Part shown: one piece after another, positions 56,908 to 64,000 of the stretch
Numbering within the stretch: position 1 is the stretch's first letter
Layout of the letters: each line of letters begins with the position of its first letter
Assembly (NCBI RefSeq): GCF_900496995.4
Contig: NW_024470326.1
Location: 682,001-746,000 of the forward strand
Direction of reading: 5' to 3'
Length of the DNA stretch: 64,000 nt
DNA from: Aquila chrysaetos chrysaetos
Lineage: Eukaryota > Chordata > Aves > Accipitriformes > Accipitridae
The notes under the pieces: generated by a model
What the model was told of the DNA's origin: nothing
Databases searched by the model: none
What the model saw: only the letters and a program-made list of their open reading frames with translations
Translations under genes and position numbers: made by a program

Positions 56908-57111
56908 TGTGATAAGGAACCTGAAAAAAGCCACCCAATGAGGGGTGAGAAAAACAACTTCTGACAACTTTCTGACCAATAAGGGACAGACATATGTACA
57001 AGGTAACAAGTATAATAGGTATAAATTTGCTGGCTTTTGGTATTAAAAATACCCTTCTTTGCTTGTACTATAAGAATGCTTACTTGTCGTTTGTCCGTCT
57101 CGACCACGACA
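56908..57111 (+). repeat. Possible short LTR or LTR fragment
   Basis: Begins TGTGATAAGG and ends CACGACA. It has TATAAATTTGC near 57028 and ATTAAA near 57044, the same tight TATA-poly(A) spacing as the other LTRs here. No target duplication or partner LTR is visible, so this is tentative. Confidence 0.4.
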
Positions 57112-59275
57112 CCCGGTACCTGGGGGTAGTACCGATACCCCTACTGGTACTCCGGGGTACAACTGCTGTCCCTGCTGGCGCCCGGCGGTAGACCTGCCCT
57201 CCCTACCTGACCCTCTGGGGTACGCATTCTATCCCTACCTGATGCTCCGGGGTAGAACCTGGCCACCATTCCCACAATGTCGGGGTAGACCTGGCCTCCC
57301 TACCGGCAAGCGCGTTGTTGACCTGGCCTCCCTACCCATGCGGGTGGGGTAGACCTGGTGTCCCCTATGTGATCCTCCGGCATACCACTGGTACCCTTAC
57401 TGGTACTCCAGGGTAGTACCGATACCCCCACTAGTACTCTGTGGAAGCACCAGTACCCCTCCCCCCCGGGTACTTGGGGGTAGTACCGATACCCCTACTG
57501 GTACTCCGGGGTACAACTGCTGTCCCTGCTGTCGCCTGGCGGTAGACCTGCCCTCCCTACCTGACCCTCTGTGGTAGGCCTCGTATCCCTACCTGATGGT
57601 CCGGGGTAGACATGGCCACCCTACCGGCGCTGGCGAGGTAGACTTGGCCTCTCTACCGGCACAGGCATGGTAGACTGGGCCTCCCTGCTGGCGCCGCTGG
57701 GGTAGACCTGGCCTCCCTGTCCGCAAGCTTGGGGTAGACCTGGCCTCCCTACAAACAAGCACGGGGTTGACCTGGGCTTCCCAACCATGGGGGTGGGGTA
57801 GACCTGGCGTCCCGATCTCATCCTCCTGGGTAGTGCCAGTACCCCTACTGGTACTCCAGGGTAGTAGCGGTACCCCTGCTGGTACCCCAGGGTACACCTG
57901 CTGTCCCTACTGGCGCACTGGGTTAGACCTCACACCCGTACCGGCAAGCGCAGGGTTGACGTGGCCTCGCTAACCATGGGGGTGGGGTAGACCTGCCGTC
58001 CCAACCTCATCCTCCCAGGTAGCACCGTTACCCCCACTGGAACTCCAGGGTAGGTACCAGTACCCCTACTGGTAACCCGGGGTACACGTGCTGTCCCTAC
58101 TGGCGCTGTGGTCTAGACCTGGCCACCCTACCTGAAGCTCCGGAGTAGTACCAGTACCCCTACTGGTATTCAGGGGTACACCTGGCGTCACAATGGGAGC
58201 GCGGGGGTAGACCCACCCTCCCTACCTGACCCTCTGGCTTCGGCCTGCTACCCCTACCTGATGCTCCAGGTAGGCCTGGTGTCCCTACCCGCATGGACAG
58301 GGTAGACCAGGCCTCCCTACCTGACCATCAGAGGTAGGCCTGGCGTCCCTTCCAGACGCTCTGGGGTAGTACCAGTGCCCTTACTGGTGCTTCAGGGTAC
58401 TAGCGGTACCCCTACTGGTACCCCAGGGTACACCTGCTGTCCCTACTGGTGCTCCGGGCTAGACCTGGCCTCCCTACCCATGCGGGTGGGGTAGACCTGG
58501 CGTCCCCTACGTGATCCTCCGGCATACCACCGGTACCCTTACTGGTACTCCAAGGTAGTCCCGATACCCCCACTAGTACTCCGGCGTAGCACTGGTACCC
58601 CCCCTGGATACTCCAGGGTAGTACCGATACCCCTACTGAAATTCCAGGGTACAACTGCTGTCCCTGCTGTCGCCCGGCGGAAGACCCGCCCTCCCTACCT
58701 CACCCTCTGGCGTCAGCCTGGTACCCCTACCTGATGCTCCAAGTCGGTCTGGCGTCCCTACCCGCACAGACAGGGTAGAACATGCCTCCCAGCCTGACCA
58801 TCGGGGGTAGGCCTGGCGTCCCTTTCTTACGCTCCGGAGTAGTACCGGTACCCTTACTGGTACTCCAGGGTAGTAGCGGTACCCCTGCTCGTACCCCGGG
58901 GTACACATGCTGTCCCTACTGGCGCACTGGGTTAGACATGGGCCCCCTACCAGCAAGCGCAGGGTTGACCTGGCCTCCCTACCCATGCGGGTGGGGTAGA
59001 CCTGGCGTCCCGACCTCATCCTCCTGGGTAGCACCGGTACCCCTACTGGTACTCCAGGGTAGTAGCGGTACCCTTACTGGTAACCCGGGGTACACCTGCT
59101 GTCTCTACTGGCGCTCGGGGCTAGACCTGGCCTCCCTACCAGCATGGGTGTGGTAGACCTGGCATCCCTGCTGGCTCCGGTGGGGTAGACCTGGCCTCCC
59201 TGCCAGCAATGTCAGGGTAGACCTGGCCCTCCCTACCAGCGTGGGCGTGGTAGACCTGGCATCCCTTCCCTGTGC
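57112..59275. repeat. Minisatellite, about 31-bp units, 2.2 kb
   Basis: Units of about 30-31 bp in two main forms: one built on GGTAGACCTGGCCTCCCTACC, the other on GTACCGGTACCCCTACTGGTA. They are mixed in irregular order, and a longer block beginning GGTACCTGGGGGTAG recurs (57111, about 57469, about 58615), suggesting higher-order duplication. It abuts the ERV-E env TM on the right. Open frames through it are by-products. Confidence 0.92.
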
Positions 59276-61556
59276 TAGGGCTCTCATGGCCTTTTCTATC
59301 CTAGCCAAATCCTCGTTGACTGCTACCCTTAAGGATTGAAATTTTTGATTTTGTTGTACGAGGGAGGTTATTCCTCTACCAGCTCCAGCAGCTCCGACTG
59401 CCGTGAGGGTTGCCACCGTGAGGGCTGTAAAGGGCTCACGTTTTTGTATGTGATGGGCTTGAGTAGTTTGATAGTCATAAACAAAATCTTCGGGATGGTA
59501 AATAAGCCTAGGTATCACAGCTACTTGTATACGATATTCAGTTGTCTAATTAAAGACCTTTAGGTATATACAAGGTGTAACGCCAGTTTGGGAACAAATC
59601 CACTTAGTATTATCTGCAGGAATCAACCACTCAGCTCTTATTTCTCCTGATTTGCGAGTTGTGTTACACAGGTGTCGTTTGCCTTTCGGGACATTTCCTA
59701 TTGTCGTGGTTTAACCCCAGCCAGCAGCTAAGCACCACGCAGCCGCTCACTCACTCCCCCCCACCCAGTGGGATGGGGGAGAAAATCGGGAAAAAGAAGC
59801 AAAACCCACGGGTTGAGATAAGAACAGTTTAATAGAACAGAAAAGAAGAAACGAATAATGATAATGATGACACTAATAAAATGACAACAGCAAAAATGAA
59901 AGGATTGGAATGTACAAATGAAGCGCAGTGCAATTGCTCACCACCCTGCCGACCGGCACCCAGCTAGTCCCCGAGCGGCGATTCCCCGCCCCCCACTTCC
60001 CAGTTCCTATACTAGATGGGATGTCACATGGTATGGAATACCCTGTTGGCCAGTTTGGGTCAGGTGCCCTGGCTGTGTCCTGTGCCAACTTCTTGTGCCC
60101 CTCCAGCTTTCTCGCTGGCTGGGCATGAGAAGCTGAAAAATCCTTGACATTAGTCTAAACACTACTAGCAGCAACTGAAAACATTGGTGTTATCAACATT
60201 CTTCTCATACTGAACTCAAAACATAGCACCGTACCAGCTACTAGGAAGACAGTTAACTCTATTCCAGCTGAAACTAGGACACCTATACACTTTCCTTTTC
60301 CCGATACTTGGGACATTGTTATCCCTTGCTTACATCCAGATTCCTTATTCCACAAGCACTGAGCTGGATTTGTTCCGTTGGCCTTTTTAAATCTACTGTC
60401 CACCCCAATAGCTTCATAAAAGGGTGGCCGAATGTTGTAACATAACCAACAATGCTCAGTTATATTAGGGTAGGTGGCATTCAGTACTTGATAGCTGGCT
60501 TGAAGCATATCCCACAATGGGCTGACTTCGTGTGCAAGAGTCGAGGGTTTGATTTTTGTTGATACGCCCTGGGGTGTTATTTTCAGTGACGTTTATGTTA
60601 GGAAAGATTGTAACAGTATGTACAATACTGTTACTATCATCTTCCTCTGCTATGACTGGATTTGGTCCCACACCGGAGGGTTCATTGGGCACTGGCTCCT
60701 TCCGTATTAAAATTATTCCCCCTGTATCAGTGCCTGGTTCCCAAAACCTGATTCCCCATGTTCTCCCTATAGTCCATCCTAGATCCTCAGGTTTCGAAAT
60801 GTTAAGATAAATATGCCAACAGGTGCCTCCTCGAACCGTACCTTGAGGCCCATAGGTGGGTTTTTGACATCCTGGCGGTCCCCATCCTACAGTTAAAAAT
60901 TGGTCTTTTCCTGCCCCTGGTGCCCGTTCTGATGCTATTGATTCACAGCCCCAATATGCACAGTAATATTCAGCTGGGTGATTGCAGTATTCTTTTCCTG
61001 GATTATTAGCTGGACACATATAAAAGGCTTTATGCTGAACTGTATACTTGCGAGTATTCTCATCAATGGGGGCCCATCCATGGTATGACCTTACTAGGGA
61101 ACTTAAGTGGGCCGTGAAAGAGGGAGCGCCCAGGGTAATTCTATTTTGTATGACAACTGAGTGTTCTAATTGTATTAGTGACCATTTGAAGGGTTGATGG
61201 CTGACCTTGCCAGATACCGTATGCCCAACAAGCAAATACCACAGTAACATCATCCAAACACGGATTGCTGGTGGGGTTCCCCAAGGAACACCAATAGGTG
61301 TCGATGTCAATTCCCGATTATCTCTTTGCCAGGGCATACCTGGTCGGGCTCTCAGAGTCCATTTTTCCTCTCGAAGTGTCTGTTTCTCGCTATTACCCGC
61401 CGATGATCTCACGGTGTACTCACACGTCCTTTTCCGTACGCCTCTGCCTACTTCGCCTACTCCGGTGCCTGGAGCAGCGAGGTTTCTCATCTTCTCGGCA
61501 GCAGTCGTACTTCTTAAGGGCGTGTTTTCCACTTGCAAAGCCCTTACGGGATTCAT
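59276..61556 (-). pseudogene. ERV-E env (gamma-like), split by a solo LTR
   Basis: On the minus strand the SU frame opens at ATG 61556 with a leader of about 99 residues, a hydrophobic signal segment (VWMMLLWYLLVGHTVSG, residues 100-116) and SU sequence with several N-glycosylation sites. A frame change near 60500 leads to a CWLC motif (60451-60440), the disulphide-exchange motif of gamma-type SU. The solo LTR 59702-60282 interrupts it. Beyond it are a stop near 59550, then the SU/TM cleavage region (IQKREPFTALTV, fusion-peptide-like) and a heptad-rich stretch. The minisatellite then replaces the TM anchor. The env is non-functional as it stands. Confidence 0.85.
59702..60282 (-). mobile_element. 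Solo ERVL LTR of the ERV-B family inside ERV-E env
   Basis: Same LTR as ERV-B in inverse orientation (TGTCCTAGTTTCAGC at the right end, CCACGACA at the left end). The 5-bp duplication CCTAT is perfect. It contains a few more mismatches than the ERV-B LTR pair. Confidence 0.93.
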
Positions 61557-61713
61557 CTCCTCTCCAGGAACTGTGCAGAATATTTTATGTTACCTGGGAA
61601 ATGACAAGACACTCGCAGGATTCAGGGTTATAGGAGCTTCAGGTTGGTTAGGGATTTCCCGCAGCTACCCCCCCCCCGTAAGGCAAACGTGTTTAGTCCC
61701 CTTCTCCTTTGGG

Positions 61714-61780
61714 TACACTGTGTACAGCCGTCCCTAAATGGGTGGTTGTTCCTACAGTGTGTCCACCAGCATTCCTTACA
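61714..61780 (-). other. Second Cys-rich stretch upstream of ERV-E env
   Basis: In the same minus-strand frame as the open frame at 62220-61832, but after three stops, the sequence reads LCKECWWTHCRNNHPF and then a further Cys-x2-Cys. The spacing looks like a metal-binding or disulphide module. It may be the decayed end of the same gene. Confidence 0.4.
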
Positions 61781-61831
61781 CAAATTTTATTTAAGAGCAG
61801 AATCCATTTTAGTGATACGTCTAGCTCACTT

Positions 61832-62333
61832 TCACGCGAATCTGATAGCACACCGCCTTATAGTTTCAGGCCAATCGTTCTCATATACTTCCCAGGCTTC
61901 AGGTACTAATAATTCCCACCCACAAATTAGTCTATTAATTCCCACTCTATTCAATTGGTCTCCACGGGGGAATTGGTACTCTCGACACTTCATACAATAA
62001 TAATGTCTCCTTCTAGAACTACAATACCATTTCTGACCGTACTTTACACAGTTACAAAACACCCAACTCCAATGGTTGTGGTTACGATGCTTTAAATACG
62101 GAATCTCGCTAAAATATTCCGGTGGTCTAGGGACTTCAGTCTCCACTTCACAACAAAAAGGTAAGTACTTAGGAGTTCCTGTTAATTTATATATATATAC
62201 CAGCTCCGCTGGTTTGATGAGCTATCCGTTCTGTACGCCGAGGAGTAAAGTTCACCACCTGTAAATTATTTCCAGGTGATACCTGGAGCCACTGGTATAA
62301 AGTAGGTTTTACCGTTCTTCCAAAAGGATTCAT
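61832..62333 (-). pseudogene. Unrecognised Cys-rich ORF between ERV-E pol and env
   Basis: An ATG at 62333-62331 overlaps the pol stop (ATGA) and opens 48 codons that end in a TA repeat at about 62200. A second frame is open across that repeat from about 62220 to a TGA at 61834-61832 and has no ATG near its start. An indel in the TA repeat would place the two in one gene of about 165 codons, which is inference. The second part holds CCEVETEVPRPPEYF, FCNCVKYGQKWYC and YYCMKCREYQF, a Cys-x-Cys and Cys-x2-Cys pattern, and many Trp and Tyr. No membrane segment is visible. I do not recognise it, and simple gammaretroviruses have no gene here. It could also be part of a very long env leader. Confidence 0.5.
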
Positions 62334-63637
62334 TCATACATGCAGTTCCTTTTTTTTTTTTTTTTATCACTAGTTTTACGTCTTCTGAAGTCTTTGCTAC
62401 TTCCCACTGGTCTCTTGGCTAAAGGTCCTTTAATTCGCGAGGCGTGCGTCCATCCTCGTTCTGCAGTCCGGACAGCAGTTTCTGTGGTAAGTAAAACAAG
62501 AAAGGGCCCCTCCCACCTAGGAGTGAGAGAGGATTCTTTCCAGGCTCTGATTAATACCATATCGCCTGGCTTCACTGAATGTATGGATATATCTAAGGGT
62601 GGCCTCTGTACCACCATTCCCTTCTTTCGCAATTGCTCTCTCCTTTTCATCAGCAGAACAATATAAGGGTTAATACTATCTTCATCTAAAGTAGGGTAAT
62701 TGGCTGGGCATTCCATATCATAGGGCATGCCATATAACATTTCAAATGGGGAAATTCCAGTATCTGCTCGGGGCTGAGTCCGAATATTTAGTAAAGCAAT
62801 TGACAAACATCTTACCCATGACGTTTTGGTTTCTATCATTAACTTAGTTAATTGTTTCTTTATTTCTCCATTCATTCGTTCTACTTTCCCGGAGCTTTGG
62901 GGATGCCAAGGGGTATGGAACTCCCATTTAGTTCCAAAGGGGGCTAGAGCTTCTTTTACTACTTTGGAAACGAAATGTGGGCCTCTATCTGAATCAATAG
63001 TTTCAATATTTCCATATCGCGGTATGATATGCTCTAAAAGTACTTTTACCACTGTATTAGCAGTTGCCCTAGCAGTAGGGAACGCCTCGACATAATGAGT
63101 GAGGTGGTCTACCAATACAAGTAAGTGTTTATATCGCCCTATTTTAGGGAGATCAGTAAAATCAATCTGTATTTTGGCAAATGGTCGGTGTGCCAATTCC
63201 CGTCCCCCTTGTACTTTTTCTCTAAGATGCTGCTTATTGATCCTCTGGCATGTTAGGCACCCTTGTACGATTCCCTTGGCTACATTATAAATCCCAATAC
63301 ACATGTACTTTATTGCGAATTGATCAACCAGCGCTTGGACACCCCAATGAGTCTTTGAGTGCATACCTCTCATTATTTTCCATGTTAGTGCTTTTGGTAA
63401 CACCTGTCTCCCATCGGGTAGTTCCCAATTACCCTCTTTTTCCACTACTCCCATTTCCTTCAATTTATCCATTTCTGGTTTCCTAAACTGTGGGCTTAGG
63501 ATTCTTGCCGGCGTTTCACCTGCCGGCGGGGTGGTGGTCACAGCAAGTAGTGCTGCCGCCTTGGCTTCTTGGTCAGCAAGATTATTCTCTCGAATTTCAG
63601 GGGTCGTTCCTCTTTGGTGTCCCTTAACATGTACCAC
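62330..63637 (-). CDS. ERV-E pol: end of RNase H linker and complete integrase
   Basis: An unbroken frame of 435 codons. It begins within the RNase H end (VHVKGHQRGTT). The integrase zinc domain has MHSKTHWGVQ and GCLTCQ. The catalytic core has IQIDFTDLP, TIDSDRGPHF and SGKVERMNG as the Asp, Asp, Glu triad. The C-terminal domain has VKPGDMVLIRAW and RWEGPFLVLL, followed by a basic tail. Its gammaretroviral style matches ERV-A integrase. The frame has no natural start here because it was made as part of Pol. The shift to the preceding RNase H frame lies near 63665. Confidence 0.88.
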   Translation of the reverse strand: MVHVKGHQRGTTPEIRENNLADQEAKAAALLAVTTTPPAGETPARILSPQFRKPEMDKLKEMGVVEKEGNWELPDGRQVLPKALTWKIMRGMHSKTHWGVQALVDQFAIKYMCIGIYNVAKGIVQGCLTCQRINKQHLREKVQGGRELAHRPFAKIQIDFTDLPKIGRYKHLLVLVDHLTHYVEAFPTARATANTVVKVLLEHIIPRYGNIETIDSDRGPHFVSKVVKEALAPFGTKWEFHTPWHPQSSGKVERMNGEIKKQLTKLMIETKTSWVRCLSIALLNIRTQPRADTGISPFEMLYGMPYDMECPANYPTLDEDSINPYIVLLMKRREQLRKKGMVVQRPPLDISIHSVKPGDMVLIRAWKESSLTPRWEGPFLVLLTTETAVRTAERGWTHASRIKGPLAKRPVGSSKDFRRRKTSDKKKKKRNCMYE

Positions 63638-63657
63638 AGCTATTCGCTTGGGCCCTC

Positions 63658-63993
63658 TTATTGCTTGTAGAATTTGACAATCAGTTCCTCATGAACCAAA
63701 CCTTTTCCTTGAGAATTAATAAGTCCCCGTTCCTCCCAAATTTTTCCAAAAGTGTGTATCACTCCATACACATATGTTGAATCAGTGTACACGGTTCCTT
63801 CTTTGTCCTTTAGAAGTTCCAATGCCCTAAGTACTGCGTATAACTCACATGCCTGCGCCGACCAACTAGGACTGAGGGGTCCGGATTCCTTTACTTCTAG
63901 GCTTCCCCCGTCCACAACTGCATATCCTGACTTCCTTTTCCCTGCTATTACTCGAGATGACCCATCAGCGAATAACTTTTCTCCCTCTCCCAA
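63658..63993 (-). pseudogene. ERV-E RNase H domain (runs off the right edge)
   Basis: The RNase H catalytic residues are visible in LFADGSSRV, ACELYAVLRALELL and VYTDSTYVYGVI. The frame ends at a TAA at 63658-63660 because of a 1-base change just before the continuation into the integrase frame. The upstream RT lies outside the window. Confidence 0.87.
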
Positions 63994-64000
63994 TTCTACC

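Noticed and set aside
57112-59275. CRISPR-like appearance of short repeats
   Set aside because: The units vary in sequence and are contiguous with no unique spacers, and the genome is avian. It is a minisatellite.

Overview
The window is bird nuclear DNA. The evidence is a nearly full-length CR1 LINE plus several old CR1 pieces, avian-type ERVL and tRNA-Trp-primed LTR retroviruses, and a family of olfactory receptors with the sequence style of the avian OR14-like (gamma-c) expansion. I cannot name the species. Almost everything here is mobile DNA or recent segmental duplication. I see no intact host gene and no tRNA, rRNA or CRISPR.

Region 1 (1-3440): a duplicon arm that recurs twice further on, then an old plus-strand CR1 fragment holding a small solo LTR with a perfect 6-bp target duplication. 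Region 2 (3440-24131): a nest of endogenous retroviruses (ERVs). A decayed gamma-like ERV on the plus strand (called ERV-A) has been opened three times: by a complete ERVL provirus (ERV-B, 5385-12562, 5-bp duplication GGGTC), by a provirus on the minus strand with a tRNA-Trp primer site (ERV-C, 12879-18575, 6-bp duplication AAATAC) and by a 1.1-kb solo LTR (19115-20257, 5-bp duplication CATCA). ERV-A coding sequence resumes at each target site. ERV-C is a mosaic: inside it lies what looks like the 3' end of another retroviral mRNA, with polypurine tract, U3-R, AATAAA and a 21-base poly(A). ERV-A is then cut by ERV-D (21127-23831), which has a tRNA-Ser primer site.

Region 3 (24132-52600): an olfactory-receptor cluster built from duplicated blocks. 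Two arms of about 5.6 kb (31150-36790 and 42140-47720) form an inverted repeat around a 5.3-kb spacer, and the block 34390-39200 is repeated directly at 47770-52600. Each block carries one receptor pseudogene (34413-35372 plus, 43529-44486 minus, 47805-48762 plus). Each would be 318 codons if its private 1-bp indels were absent. A third, more diverged copy of the flanking block lies at 24580-28120.

Region 4 (52601-63993): a nearly full-length minus-strand CR1 with degraded ORF1 (esterase type) and ORF2 (endonuclease and reverse transcriptase) starts exactly where the duplicon homology stops. It is followed by a short LTR-like segment, a 2.2-kb minisatellite and a minus-strand gamma-like ERV (ERV-E) that continues off the right edge. 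ERV-E keeps an unbroken integrase frame, a long env leader, and a Cys-rich open frame between pol and env that I do not recognise. That frame is a possible undescribed accessory gene.
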